Of a stretch of DNA of 64,000 nucleotides, positions 24,974 to 34,283 are shown one piece after another. The notes below the pieces were generated by a model, which was not told the origin of the DNA, ran no database searches, and worked only from the letters and a program-made list of their open reading frames with translations. The stretch comes from Spirochaetota bacterium (GTDB lineage Bacteria > Spirochaetota > Spirochaetia > Treponematales > Treponemataceae): contig JAEXRH010000012.1 of assembly GCA_023438065.1 (NCBI GenBank), forward strand, positions 620,001 through 684,000, read 5' to 3'. Both the position numbers and the translations under genes were made by a program. How positions within the stretch are numbered: the first letter of the stretch is position 1; every line of letters starts with the position of its first letter.

Positions 24974-26521
24974 CTATGCGCTCCTCGTCTTTTCCTGATC
25001 GAGCTCGTACGTCATCGCGTTGACCGCGTTGAGGTAGGCCTTGATGACCGACTCGACGATATCCGTCGAGACGCCCGAACCGCGCCAGGTCCTTCCCTCG
25101 CGGGCGATCCTGACGTGGCTCTCGCCCTGCGCGTCCGCGCCCGTGTCCGTCGCGTCGACGATCGCGAGCGAGAAGTCCTCGAGCTTGATCTCGGCGCCGC
25201 CGATGATCTTGTCGACCGCGTTGAGCGAGGCGTCGACCGGGCCGTCGCCGATCGCGACCTTCTCCACCCTGGAGCCGTCCTTCGTGACGAGGCGGACGAT
25301 CGAGGTCGAGGTGATCGACGAACCCGAGTTGATGACGAAGCGATCGAGCTTGAAGGATTCGGGGATGCCGACGGAGGATCCGGAGACCATCGCGTCGATG
25401 TCGCGGTCCGATACCGTCTTCTTCTTGTCGGCGAGGACCTTGAAATCCTCGAAGAGGGCGTTGAGCTTTTCCTCGCTCACCTTGTGCCCGAGGTACGAGA
25501 GCCGCTCCTCGAAGGCGTGGCGGCCCGAGTGCTTCCCGAGCACCATCTTGTTGTGCGGGAGCCCGATCGACTCCGGGGTCATGATCTCGTAGGTCGCGCG
25601 GTTCGCCAACACCCCGTGCTGGTGGATGCCCGACTCGTGCGCGAAGGCGTTCTCGCCGACGATCGCCTTGTTCGGCTGGCAGCGCACGCCCGTCGCCTTC
25701 GAGACCTTTTTCGAGGCCTGCCAGATCTGGGTCGTGTCGACGCGGGTCGTCATCTCGTAGTAATCCTTGCGGGTATAGAGGTTCATCACGATCTCCTCGA
25801 GCGCGGCGTTGCCCGCGCGCTCGCCGAGACCGTTGACCGTGCACTCGATCTGGTCCGCTCCCGCGCGCGCCGCGGCGAGCGAGTTCGCGACCGCGAGGCC
25901 GAGGTCGTTGTGACAGTGGACGGAGATCACGGCCTTGTCGATGTTCGGCACGTTCTCCTTGATCGAGCGGATCAGGGCGCCGAATTCCTCCGGGACCGCG
26001 TAGCCGACCGTGTCGGGGATGTTGACCGTCGAGGCGCCCGCGTTGATGACGCCCTCGATAACCCGGTACATGAACTCAGGGTTCGAGCGCGAGGCGTCCT
26101 CGAGCGAGAACTCGACGTCGCCGCAGAGGTTCCGCGCGTATTTGACCATCCTGACCGCCTGCTCGTACACCTGGTCGGGGGTCTTTTTCAGCTTGAACTC
26201 CATGTGGAGCGGGCTCGTCGCGAGGAAGGTATGGATGCGCGGGGCCTCCGCGTCGCGGATCGCGTCCCAGGCCGCGTCGATGTCCTTTTCCAGGGCCCGA
26301 CACAGGGACGCGACCGAGACGCCCCTGATGTTCCGGGCGATCGCCTGGACTGACTGAAAGTCGCCCGGACTCGCGATGGCGAATCCCGCCTCGATGATGT
26401 CCACCCCGAGCGAGGCAAGGCTTTCGGCGACCTCGAGCTTATCGGTGAGGTTCATGCTGCAGCCGGGAGCCTGCTCCCCGTCGCGCAAGGTCGTGTCGAA
26501 GATCTTGATTTGCCGTGCCAT
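24974..26521 (-). CDS. leuA: 2-isopropylmalate synthase
   Basis: 515 residues. It condenses 2-oxoisovalerate and acetyl-CoA, the first leucine-specific step. Seen: KIFDTTLRDGEQAPGCSMN, EAGFAIASPGDF, the metal-binding VHCHNDLGLAVANSL, ESGIHQHGVLANR and the C-terminal LeuA regulatory domain with SSITSTSIVRL. The start MARQIK at 26521 has an AAGGAG site; a longer start at 26536 overlaps that site. First gene of leuA-cimA-methyltransferase. Distinguished from the cimA neighbour by the typical LeuA N terminus. Confidence 0.95.
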   Translation of the reverse strand: MARQIKIFDTTLRDGEQAPGCSMNLTDKLEVAESLASLGVDIIEAGFAIASPGDFQSVQAIARNIRGVSVASLCRALEKDIDAAWDAIRDAEAPRIHTFLATSPLHMEFKLKKTPDQVYEQAVRMVKYARNLCGDVEFSLEDASRSNPEFMYRVIEGVINAGASTVNIPDTVGYAVPEEFGALIRSIKENVPNIDKAVISVHCHNDLGLAVANSLAAARAGADQIECTVNGLGERAGNAALEEIVMNLYTRKDYYEMTTRVDTTQIWQASKKVSKATGVRCQPNKAIVGENAFAHESGIHQHGVLANRATYEIMTPESIGLPHNKMVLGKHSGRHAFEERLSYLGHKVSEEKLNALFEDFKVLADKKKTVSDRDIDAMVSGSSVGIPESFKLDRFVINSGSSITSTSIVRLVTKDGSRVEKVAIGDGPVDASLNAVDKIIGGAEIKLEDFSLAIVDATDTGADAQGESHVRIAREGRTWRGSGVSTDIVESVIKAYLNAVNAMTYELDQEKTRSA

Positions 26522-26672
26522 AGTGGTCTCCTTCATTCAGGGTTTCAGATGGTACGAATCTATCGCGAAATGCCTCTTCGCTCAAGTGTCTTCAGTTTGT
26601 TTTAAGCCTTTTTTCATATGTTATATCTGTCTTTATATTGTTTTTTCTTATTTTGTCTGTTATATTAGTCTT
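26522..26672. other. AT-rich divergent intergenic region between leuA and the AAA ATPase
   Basis: About 150 bp, strikingly AT-rich at 26590-26672 in an otherwise GC-rich region. It holds the leaderless-type promoter of the ATPase gene and must also hold the leuA promoter. I see several TATA-like hexamers on the minus strand but cannot pick one. No leucine-rich leader peptide or T-box is visible. Confidence 0.5.
26638..26672 (+). promoter_or_regulatory. Promoter of the AAA ATPase gene, leaderless type
   Basis: TTGTTT (26638-26643), a 17-bp spacer and TATATT (26661-26666), which ends 6 nt before the ATG at 26673. Confidence 0.6.
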
Positions 26673-27884
26673 ATGGAGAGTGACCGAAAGGAAAAATACC
26701 GTCATCTCATTGTCGCGGCCCGGAAAACCGCCCGGATCATCGTCATCTCGGGTCTTCACGGCTCCGGAAAATCGGTCATGCTCGATGAAACGGCCCGTTC
26801 GATCCGGGAGGAACGCCCGCCGGTCAGGATAGTCAGGATCGTAGGGGGTCAGGACGCGGGAAACGGACGGGAACTCATCCAGACAGCGCGCGCCCTCGGC
26901 GTGGGACCGTCCGCCCTTTTCATCGACGAGGCGGACGCGATCGCCGGGATCGGCGAGGCGCTTCAGGCGATTCTCGCGAATCACGCGGCGACGGTCTTCG
27001 CGACGGGGCGAAACTCGAAACGGCTCGAGGACGCGCTAGTCCCGACCTTTGGACCCGAAGCGACGAACGAGCTCGCGATCGTCCGCATGGACCCGCTTAC
27101 CTACGGAGAATTCCTTGCCGCGACCGGCATCGCGGAATCGCGCGCGGCGCTCGACCTGTACTGCAAAACCGGCGGACTTCCCCAAAGTCTCATGGTGCGC
27201 CCCGATTCTCCCGACGCCGATGAATTCTCGCGCATGCGGGCTAATTCCTTCATCCTCACCGAGATCGTCGAGCGGCATTCGATCAGGAATCCCGTGCAGC
27301 TGCGCGCCCTCCTCGCCCTCGCGGCTCGATCTACCGGGGAAAACCTTCCCGCGCGCGAGGTATGCGAGGCGTTCCGGGCGGAGCGGGTAACGATCTCGCC
27401 GCAGGCGGCGCTCGATTACCTCTCGTTTTGCGCGGAATCGGGAATACTCGTGCCGGTCCCGACCTTCGACCTTTCGAGAGGGCGCTTCGCCGATTCCTGC
27501 GACGTCTGGTACTTCGGCGACGTCGGGCTTCGCGCGGCTTTCGTCACGCGGCGTTCAGGGGCCGACCTTTCCCGCGCGGAGGAAAATCTCGCCTATCTCA
27601 GGCTCGTCGCCGACGGGTGGACGGTATGGCACGGGAAGATCGGGGCATCGGGAAAATCGCGGGAAGACGTCACCTTCGTGTGCGAACGCGGGGGGAAACG
27701 GGTCTATATCCAGGTAATCGCGAACGGCGCGACCTCGAGGGCCCGGCTCCGAAAGAGAGCCGCCCTCCTCGCGATCAGGGACGCCTGGCCCCGGTATCTC
27801 GTCGACGCGGACGAGGGCGAAGAACTCAAGGACGGAATCGGACGGCTCTACATCAGGGACTTCCTCGCCTCGGGACTTCGCTGA
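26673..27884 (+). CDS. AAA-family ATPase with DUF4143-like C terminus
   Basis: 403 residues. Walker A GLHGSGKSVML near residue 29 and Walker B SALFIDEADAI near 88 mark a P-loop ATPase. MDPLTYGEFL and KTGGLPQSLM fit the AAA_14 type. The C-terminal part (REDVTFVCERGGKRVYIQVI, ending YIRDFL) matches the nuclease-like DUF4143 domain usual in this family. The cellular role is unknown; related genes behave as accessory, often patchily distributed loci. It has its own promoter and no clear operon partner. Divergent from leuA. Confidence 0.8.
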   Translation: MESDRKEKYRHLIVAARKTARIIVISGLHGSGKSVMLDETARSIREERPPVRIVRIVGGQDAGNGRELIQTARALGVGPSALFIDEADAIAGIGEALQAILANHAATVFATGRNSKRLEDALVPTFGPEATNELAIVRMDPLTYGEFLAATGIAESRAALDLYCKTGGLPQSLMVRPDSPDADEFSRMRANSFILTEIVERHSIRNPVQLRALLALAARSTGENLPAREVCEAFRAERVTISPQAALDYLSFCAESGILVPVPTFDLSRGRFADSCDVWYFGDVGLRAAFVTRRSGADLSRAEENLAYLRLVADGWTVWHGKIGASGKSREDVTFVCERGGKRVYIQVIANGATSRARLRKRAALLAIRDAWPRYLVDADEGEELKDGIGRLYIRDFLASGLR

Positions 27885-27971
27885 CCGCGAATCGGGCTTT
27901 CACGCGGGACGAGGGACTTGTCAGCGCGCGAATCTTGACCGACACTGATTACGGAGGGACCCATCCCCAAG

Positions 27972-29471
27972 ATGACCAAACGACAGTGGCCCATTTCGAT
28001 CATCGTACTCTGCTTTCTGTGCCTCGCCTCGTATATAGCCGTCAACGACTTCGCCTTCCGAAAGGAAACCGAATACCGCGACATACAGACCACGACCTAT
28101 CGGGCCTACTCGCTCTGGCACCGGTATATCGGCACGCTCAAGGGCCTTACCCTCACGACAAACGCCTTTCGCGACACCCTCGACACCGCCGTCGATCTCC
28201 AGAACCAGACTACCGACCTCGTCCGGACGCTCAGGACCGACGCGCGGGGCATGGATCCCGAAATCAGGACCGAGATACAATCGTTCGTCGGAAGCATCGA
28301 GGGGAGCGTCCGGTTGGGCCAGGAAATAATCGACAACGGCTATCTTTTCCTCGCGCAGCCGGATCTCCCGAGCGCGTACAGCGAGGGGCGGCTGGGTCTC
28401 TCGACCCTTTCGGGAAAGGACGTGAACGCGCTGATGGGAAAACTTTCGGCATACCAATACTACCAGCTGATACGCAGGCTGAAAGGGCTCAACACCCTTT
28501 TCGACCAGATACACTCGGATCGACTCGACCTCATCCTCAAATCCATAGGAAACCAATCCGAACGATTGAGCGCGTCCTTTTTCCGCTTGCGTCTTTTTGT
28601 GCTCGGCGTTACCGTGACGGCGATCGCGATACTCGTCATCTCGCTCTTCCGCCTCAACCGCTTCCTCGGGAAGATCGCCGTCAGAACCAACGCGGAACTG
28701 GCCACGACGAAGAGTCACCTCAGCGAGGTCCAGGGATTTCTCCATAACGCGCAATTCCAGCAGTCCCTCTTCGAGATGGTCGCCGGAATATCGCACGAGC
28801 TCAACACCCCGCTCGGCAATTGCGTGAGCGCGGCGAGCTATCTCGAATCGCAAGCCATCCGACTGCGCGACGGAATCGGGAACGGCTCTCTTTCCCGCGA
28901 CGGCTTCGAACGGGGCATCGCGGAAAGCCTCGAGGGCTTCGGCCTGATCAGGGGCAACCTCGACCGCATGAAAGTGCAGATCGACACGTTCAAGCGCCTT
29001 TCAAGCGTGAACCAGGACACGGGAGGCGCGGTTATCCCGCTCTCGGAGTTCATCGAAGCGGAGCTGCCCGCCCTCGCGCGCGAGGTTTTCCCCGGCGCGG
29101 AATTCCGCGTCAGGTGGGACCGAAACGGAAATCCGCCTATCCGGTATTCGGATCTCGCCGTCATCTTCGCCCAGCTTCTCGATAACGCGCGGGAACACGC
29201 GCGGGCGAAATCGATTACCGCGTCGTTTCGCGTCCACGAGGGGAGCCTCGAGATCGTTTTCGAGGACGACGGAATCGGCATTCCGGACGAGATACTCGCC
29301 AAGGCCGCGGAACCATTCTACACGACCGCGCGGGGGAAGGGGCACATGGGCCTGGGGCTTTCGATCGTCGCCTCCCTCATCGGGAACAAGCTCCAGGGAG
29401 CAATCAGGTTCTCGCACGGCAATCCCGGGTTCAGGATCTCGATGGGCATACCGCTCAAGTCCCTCGGCTGA
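27972..29471 (+). CDS. Membrane sensor histidine kinase
   Basis: 499 residues. TM1 about 7-27, an extracytoplasmic helical sensor of ~185 residues, TM2 about 212-232 (LFVLGVTVTAIAILVISLF), then a kinase core. The H box is VAGISHELNTPLGNCVSAAS with the phospho-His; the N box is LLDNAREHARAK, then DDGIGIPDEIL and KGHMGLGLSIV. No receiver gene is adjacent in the same direction. The core resembles the kinase at 30918, especially after the H box (SAASYLES versus SAATYLAD). Convergent with the sugar-binding lipoprotein gene. Confidence 0.85.
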   Translation: MTKRQWPISIIVLCFLCLASYIAVNDFAFRKETEYRDIQTTTYRAYSLWHRYIGTLKGLTLTTNAFRDTLDTAVDLQNQTTDLVRTLRTDARGMDPEIRTEIQSFVGSIEGSVRLGQEIIDNGYLFLAQPDLPSAYSEGRLGLSTLSGKDVNALMGKLSAYQYYQLIRRLKGLNTLFDQIHSDRLDLILKSIGNQSERLSASFFRLRLFVLGVTVTAIAILVISLFRLNRFLGKIAVRTNAELATTKSHLSEVQGFLHNAQFQQSLFEMVAGISHELNTPLGNCVSAASYLESQAIRLRDGIGNGSLSRDGFERGIAESLEGFGLIRGNLDRMKVQIDTFKRLSSVNQDTGGAVIPLSEFIEAELPALAREVFPGAEFRVRWDRNGNPPIRYSDLAVIFAQLLDNAREHARAKSITASFRVHEGSLEIVFEDDGIGIPDEILAKAAEPFYTTARGKGHMGLGLSIVASLIGNKLQGAIRFSHGNPGFRISMGIPLKSLG

Positions 29472-29488
29472 CGAAAATCGCGTTCCCG

Positions 29489-30775
29489 CTATTTCGACCG
29501 ATACTCGCCCCAGGCCTTTTCCATGATCGCGGCGCCCCTTTCCGCCGATATCTCGCCGATCATGACGCGCGCAGAGGTTTCGTTGAGCAGGATGCCGATA
29601 TCCTTCGGGAATAGCTGGTCGGGATAGAGGCAATACTCATCGAGCGACCCGAGATACTCCTTGACCTCGTTCAATCCCTCGACCTTTACCGATACGCCGG
29701 AAGCCGTGGGGACCGCGGGGAAGATGTCGAAGTACCGCTGAACGTTCCCCGCCCGGTTGAAGAACTCGAGGAACTCTATCGCCTCGTCGGGCGCGTTTTT
29801 TCCGATGACGAAACCGTTTCCGCCGCCCATCGCGTCGCGAATGCCGCCCTTCCCTCCCCGTATCGCCGGGAACGGCGCGAAGCGCATGACCGGCACGAGG
29901 GCGCCCTTTTGCTCCGAAACCTCGGCCTGTATCGCGAGCGCCCATTGTCCCATGAGCTGAACCGCGCACTGTCCGTCCCCCATCTGCCGCGATTGCACGT
30001 TGAAGTCGTCCCCGATGCACGTGGACGGGAACAGGCCCCGATTGAAGAGGTCCTGCATCATCTTTCCCGCTTTCACGACCGCGGGATCGGTAAACGCCCT
30101 TCGCCCCTCGTGGATGTCCAGGAAGACGTTCGCGCCGCCGAGCCGCATCGAGAGGTACACCCAATAATACATGACCGGCCAGCGATCCGCGATACCGAGC
30201 GCTATCGGGGTAATGCCCCCTTTCTTCAAGGTCTCGCACATCGCGAGAAAGGCATCCCAATCGGCGGGGAACGAGGCATATCCCGCCTTCGAGAGCATGT
30301 CCTTATTGTACCAAAAACCGACGGCACCGAGATCGTGCGGAAAGCCGTAAATCCTTCCGTCATGGCTGAAAAGCTCGAGCGCCACGGGATTCACCCCGGT
30401 TTCCCAGCGGTCGCTTCTGACCCAATCGGTGATATCCCGAAGGTATCCCGCCTTTGCCTGCTCGACCAGGCCGCCGCCTCCCCAACTGTGAAAGATATCG
30501 GGGGGATCGTTCGCCGCGAGCTCGAGATCGAGCTTTTGCTTGAACTCGATATTATCGACGACGACGATCTTGAACTCCACGTTCGGATGCGACTCCTTGA
30601 AGACGGCGACGATGGACTCGAACGCCTTCTGCGAGGGCTGGTCCATGTTGAGGTGCCACCAGCGTATCGTGACGGGTTTTGAATCGCTCTTCTTGCTCGC
30701 CGAGCACCCGTCAAGGACGAGCGTGCCCGCAAGCGCGAAACCGATCAGCGTCAGGGCGACGTATCGCGATCTCAT
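29489..30775 (-). CDS. Sugar ABC-type solute-binding lipoprotein
   Basis: 428 residues. A lipoprotein signal (MRSRYVALTLIGFALAGTLVLDGC) places the lipidated Cys at about 24. The body is a family 1 extracellular solute-binding protein: VTIRWWHLNMDQPSQKAFES, PDIFHSWGGG, GFPHDLGAVGFWYNKDML, GGNGFVIGKNA. Family members bind sugars for ABC importers. No permease or ATPase gene lies nearby; instead it sits between two histidine kinases, so it may feed a sensor. AAGGAGG precedes the ATG. Confidence 0.87.
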   Translation of the reverse strand: MRSRYVALTLIGFALAGTLVLDGCSASKKSDSKPVTIRWWHLNMDQPSQKAFESIVAVFKESHPNVEFKIVVVDNIEFKQKLDLELAANDPPDIFHSWGGGGLVEQAKAGYLRDITDWVRSDRWETGVNPVALELFSHDGRIYGFPHDLGAVGFWYNKDMLSKAGYASFPADWDAFLAMCETLKKGGITPIALGIADRWPVMYYWVYLSMRLGGANVFLDIHEGRRAFTDPAVVKAGKMMQDLFNRGLFPSTCIGDDFNVQSRQMGDGQCAVQLMGQWALAIQAEVSEQKGALVPVMRFAPFPAIRGGKGGIRDAMGGGNGFVIGKNAPDEAIEFLEFFNRAGNVQRYFDIFPAVPTASGVSVKVEGLNEVKEYLGSLDEYCLYPDQLFPKDIGILLNETSARVMIGEISAERGAAIMEKAWGEYRSK

Positions 30776-30881
30776 CAGGGCCTCCTTATCTCCGCGCGCG
30801 AGGGGGATTCTTTCGATCGCGCGCCCCTTTTCAAGAATAAGCCCTCGAAGCGATTCGCGCCAGCGGCCGTGAAGGATATCC

Positions 30882-30917
30882 TTGACAAAAGGGAACCGCT
30901 CGGCAAAACTTCATGGT
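30882..30917 (+). promoter_or_regulatory. Promoter of the kinase/HD-GYP operon, leaderless type
   Basis: A consensus TTGACA (30882-30887), 17-bp spacer and AAAACT (30905-30910), ending 7 nt before the ATG at 30918. The -10 is weak but the -35 is perfect. Confidence 0.55.
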
Positions 30918-31811
30918 ATGGTAACCTTCCTCGCGTCGCTTATCCTGATCCCGACGATCGGGTTCATCTCGGTCCTCTACGCGAGGGAGCGCAACAAGGC
31001 GAAAACGCTCGAAAGGTTGCTTGCCGAATCGGAAAGGATGGCATCATTGGGGAAGCTCGTTCCCAGCGTAACGCACGACGTCAATACGAGCCTCGGGGTA
31101 TGCCTTTCCGCCGCGACTTACCTTGCCGACGAAACCAGATCGATCGGAGCGCTTCTTTCCGAGGGAACCCTTAAAAAGTCCGATCTCGAGCGCCATGTCA
31201 CCCTCGAGCGGGAATCCGCGGACATCCTCGCGCTCAACCTCACCAAGGCCGCGAACCTCGTCGCCGGCTTCAAGCGGATCTCGGTCGATCAGGCCACCGA
31301 GGCGCTCGAGGAGTTCGACCTCCGCGAGTACCTCGATCAAATCGTCCTGAGCCTCGGCCCGAAGCTCAGGAAAACACCCCATCGCATCGAGGTTCTTTGC
31401 GATCGCGGAATCAGGATGAAAAGCTACCCCGGGGCGCTCTCGCAGATCCTCACCAACCTCGTCGACAACTCGATCACGCACGCCTTCGGCGAAAAAGACT
31501 CGGGAACGATGCGCATTCTCGCGGAAAGCGAGGGCGATTGGCTCATACTCACCTTCAGCGACGACGGCGCCGGTATGACGGACTATGCCCGCTCGCGCGC
31601 GTTCACGCCTTTTTTCACGACGAAGCCGCACAAAGGGGGCACGGGCCTCGGACTGAGCATCGCGCGAGACCTCGCGCGGAACGCCCTTGGCGGAAGCATA
31701 GGGTTCGAGAGCGTTCGAGGCAAGGGAACGATATTCACCCTCAGGATCCCGCTGAACCGGGAAGCGACCGGGGAACGCTCCGATACCGACAATGGAGAGC
31801 AACGTAGATGA
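30918..31811 (+). CDS. Histidine kinase without sensor domain
   Basis: 297 residues. One N-terminal membrane segment (about 2-22), then directly the kinase core. The H box reads LVPSVTHDVNTSLGVCLSAA, with phospho-His followed by DVNT in place of ELNTP. N box LVDNSITHAFGEKD, DDGAGMTDYA and GGTGLGLSIARDLA complete the ATPase domain. It overlaps the HD-GYP regulator by 4 bp (ATGA), so that protein is the likely partner. With no sensor of its own, the signal may come from another protein such as the kinase at 27972 or the lipoprotein at 29489. I prefer ATG at 30918 to an upstream in-frame TTG. Confidence 0.82.
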   Translation: MVTFLASLILIPTIGFISVLYARERNKAKTLERLLAESERMASLGKLVPSVTHDVNTSLGVCLSAATYLADETRSIGALLSEGTLKKSDLERHVTLERESADILALNLTKAANLVAGFKRISVDQATEALEEFDLREYLDQIVLSLGPKLRKTPHRIEVLCDRGIRMKSYPGALSQILTNLVDNSITHAFGEKDSGTMRILAESEGDWLILTFSDDGAGMTDYARSRAFTPFFTTKPHKGGTGLGLSIARDLARNALGGSIGFESVRGKGTIFTLRIPLNREATGERSDTDNGEQRR

Positions 31812-33361
31812 GCGAGAGAAAGCGCGATTCCGAGGACATGATCATCTTCTCCGAGGAGACCGCGAAGGTCGAGGCCACGCCGACCGAAAAATGGAAGGTG
31901 CTCGTCGTCGACGACGATCAGTCCGTCCACGCGGTGACGAGAATGGTCCTCGGCAACTTCACCTTCGCGGGAAAGGGACTCGACATCATGAGCGCGTACG
32001 ACGACGCGGAAGCGTACGACGCGATAAGGAACAACGCCGACATCGCGCTCATCCTCCTCGACGTGGTCATGACCGAGGAGGACTCGGGCCTCAAGATCGT
32101 CAAATTCATCCGCGAGGAGATGCAGAACAGGATGACCAGAATCGTCCTGAGAACCGGCCAGCCGGGCCATGCCCCCGAGAAAAAAGTCATCGTCGACTAC
32201 GACATAAACGACTACAAGCTCAAGACGGAACTCACCGCGGAGAAACTGTTCGTCACGGTGGTTTCCTCGCTCCGCTCGTACGACGATCTGGTCACCCTCG
32301 AATACAACCGAAAGGGACTCGAGCGCATCGTCGAATCCTCGGCGACGCTTTTCAAGCCGCAGTCGTTCAACGATTTCATCGCGGGGGTGCTCATCCAGAT
32401 AACGGCGCTCCTGCACCTCGGGAAGAACGCGCTGTACTGCAGGACCTCGGGGGTTTCCGCGCGGAAAAGGGAGAATCGATTCATAATCGAGGCGGGAGTC
32501 GGGGACTACGCGGGACTCTCGCTCAAGCCCATCGATTCGGTCCTTCCGGCGAACGCGCTCTCGATCATCGATCTCGCGCTTCGCGACGGACGGAGCGTAT
32601 ACCTCGAGAACCGCTTCGTCGCCTATTTCATGAGCGCCAACGGCGTCGAGAACATCATCTACATGGAAAGCTGCGAGAATTTCGACCAATGGGACAAGAA
32701 CCTCATCGGCATCTTCTGCACGAACATTTCGGTCGCGCTCGACAATATCTACCTGAACGAGGAGATCGACACCACGCAAAAGGAGATCATCTATACCCTC
32801 GGGGAGATCGCCGAGGCGCGTTCCCTGGAAATGGGTCACCACGTCAAGCGGGTCGCCGAATACTCGAGGCTTCTCGCGCTCAAGGCAGACCTCCCGCCGG
32901 AAGAGGTCGAGCTCGTCTATATGGCGTCGCCCATGCACGACGTCGGAAAGCTCGCCGTGCCCGACGCGATTCTCAACAAGCCGGGCAAGCTCACGGGAGA
33001 GGAGTACGAAACGATCAAGACACACGCGAAGGCCGGATACGACATGCTCAAGAACACGAACAGGCAGATCATGTCCGTCGCCGCGATCATCGCGCTCGAG
33101 CATCAGGAGCGGTTTGACGGATCGGGATACCCGTTCGGGAAGAAGGGGACGGAGATCAGCGTGTACGGAAGGATCGTCGCGATAGCGGACGTGTTCGACG
33201 CGCTCGGCTGCGACAGGGTGTATAAAAAGGCGTGGCCCCTCGAGAGGATCGTGGGATACTTCCGCGAGGAACGCGGAAGGCAATTCGACCCCGAGCTCAC
33301 CGACCTTTTCGTCGCCTCGATCGACGAGATCGTCGGGATCAAGAACCGGTTCCCGGACTGA
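31808..33361 (+). CDS. Response regulator with DUF3369 and HD-GYP c-di-GMP phosphodiesterase domains
   Basis: 517 residues. Receiver about 28-155 (VLVVDDDQSV; phospho-Asp in ILLDVVMTEEDSG), a DUF3369 GAF-like domain about 160-330, and an HD-GYP domain to the end. The metal and GYP motifs are complete: HHVKRVAEYS, PMHDVGKLAVPD, ALEHQERFDGSGYP. It should hydrolyse c-di-GMP when phosphorylated. It is coupled to the upstream kinase by a 4-bp overlap. Lowering c-di-GMP would favour motility; that link is general knowledge, not shown here. Confidence 0.92.
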   Translation: MSERKRDSEDMIIFSEETAKVEATPTEKWKVLVVDDDQSVHAVTRMVLGNFTFAGKGLDIMSAYDDAEAYDAIRNNADIALILLDVVMTEEDSGLKIVKFIREEMQNRMTRIVLRTGQPGHAPEKKVIVDYDINDYKLKTELTAEKLFVTVVSSLRSYDDLVTLEYNRKGLERIVESSATLFKPQSFNDFIAGVLIQITALLHLGKNALYCRTSGVSARKRENRFIIEAGVGDYAGLSLKPIDSVLPANALSIIDLALRDGRSVYLENRFVAYFMSANGVENIIYMESCENFDQWDKNLIGIFCTNISVALDNIYLNEEIDTTQKEIIYTLGEIAEARSLEMGHHVKRVAEYSRLLALKADLPPEEVELVYMASPMHDVGKLAVPDAILNKPGKLTGEEYETIKTHAKAGYDMLKNTNRQIMSVAAIIALEHQERFDGSGYPFGKKGTEISVYGRIVAIADVFDALGCDRVYKKAWPLERIVGYFREERGRQFDPELTDLFVASIDEIVGIKNRFPD

Positions 33362-33388
33362 CCGCGCGGAAAAACCCGACCGACGGGA

Positions 33389-33778
33389 TCAGTCGCCCTT
33401 CCGGTAGGACAACGCCTGGAAAAGCGCGACCGTCTTCCCCGATTCGTCCTCGATGACGACCTCGTAGGTTCCGAGCTTCCGGCTCAAGGAGACCTCGCGG
33501 GCGCGGGCGTAAAGGGTTCCGGATCTCGCCGCGGCGCAGTAGGTGATCGAGGCGTTCGCGCCGACCGCCGGGCCGCGGCTGTTCGCGGCGAGCGCGAAGG
33601 CAACGTCCGCGAGGGCGAAGCTCGCCCCGCCCTGCACGGTTCCGTTGCCGTTGAGATGCCGGTCAAGAATTTCCATCGAGACGACGGCCTCGCCCGGCCC
33701 CATCGACTCGACGCGCATCCCGTAATGGTCGGCGACGCGGTCGTTGCCGATGCTCGAAAGGATCTTCCCGTCAAGCAT
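33389..33778 (-). CDS. PaaI-like hotdog thioesterase
   Basis: 129 residues, hotdog fold acyl-CoA thioesterase. The family block is LNGNGTVQGGASFALADVAFALAANS, with the catalytic-type Asp in LAD; the common HGG is QGG here. It is last in the thrA operon and overlaps the ilvN end by 8 bp. Aromatic acyl-CoAs are typical PaaI substrates, but the substrate here is unknown and its place behind amino-acid genes is unexplained. Confidence 0.85.
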   Translation of the reverse strand: MLDGKILSSIGNDRVADHYGMRVESMGPGEAVVSMEILDRHLNGNGTVQGGASFALADVAFALAANSRGPAVGANASITYCAAARSGTLYARAREVSLSRKLGTYEVVIEDESGKTVALFQALSYRKGD

Positions 33779-34283
33779 CGCCCGAACCCGCCGTGAGGAC
33801 GCCGCTCCCGCGGTCCATCGCGGTAAGCCCGGTGCGCACGAGTTCCATGATACCGAAAGGCTCGAGCAGCCTGATGAGCCCGGCGATCTTTCCCTCGCTG
33901 CCGGTCGCCTCGATGACGAGCGACTCGACGCCGACGTCGACGATGCGGGCGCGGAAGATGTTCGCCGTCTCGATGATGGCGGCCCTGATCGGGCCTTCGG
34001 CGCGTACCTTGATGAGCGCGAGCTCGCGCACGACCGTCGTCGAGGAATCGCACTGCTTGATCGAGACGACCTCGACGAGCTTCGCGAGCTGCTTCTCGAT
34101 CTGCTCGAGGATGTACTCGTCGCCGCGCACGACGATCGTCATGCGCGAAAGCTCGCTTTTCTCGGTCACCCCGACGGTAAGGCTGTCGATGTTGTAGCCC
34201 CTGCGGCTGAAGAGTCCGGATACGCGGCTCAGGACTCCCGAATGGTTCTCGACCAAAACGGAAATGACGTAGCGCTTCATCAT
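33771..34283 (-). CDS. ilvN: Acetolactate synthase, small (regulatory) subunit
   Basis: 170 residues, normal length. The N-terminal ACT domain is typical (VISVLVENHSGVLSRVSGLF, SRRGYNIDSLTVGVTE), followed by the C-terminal domain (FRARIVDVG, TGSEGKI). It confers valine feedback on IlvB, whose gene is 14 kb away at 17977. The start has an AAGGAGCT site; two adjacent ATGs are possible (34283 or 34280). The gene overlaps its upstream DAHP synthase fusion by 4 bp and the thioesterase by 8 bp. Confidence 0.94.
   Translation of the reverse strand: MMKRYVISVLVENHSGVLSRVSGLFSRRGYNIDSLTVGVTEKSELSRMTIVVRGDEYILEQIEKQLAKLVEVVSIKQCDSSTTVVRELALIKVRAEGPIRAAIIETANIFRARIVDVGVESLVIEATGSEGKIAGLIRLLEPFGIMELVRTGLTAMDRGSGVLTAGSGDA

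Noticed and set aside
26522..26672. Leucine leader peptide or T-box before leuA
   Set aside because: No run of Leu codons and no T-box consensus are visible; only AT-rich promoter-like sequence.
33362..33388. Terminator between the HD-GYP and thioesterase genes
   Set aside because: Only a 4-bp CCCG/CGGG stem with a short T run; too weak to call.
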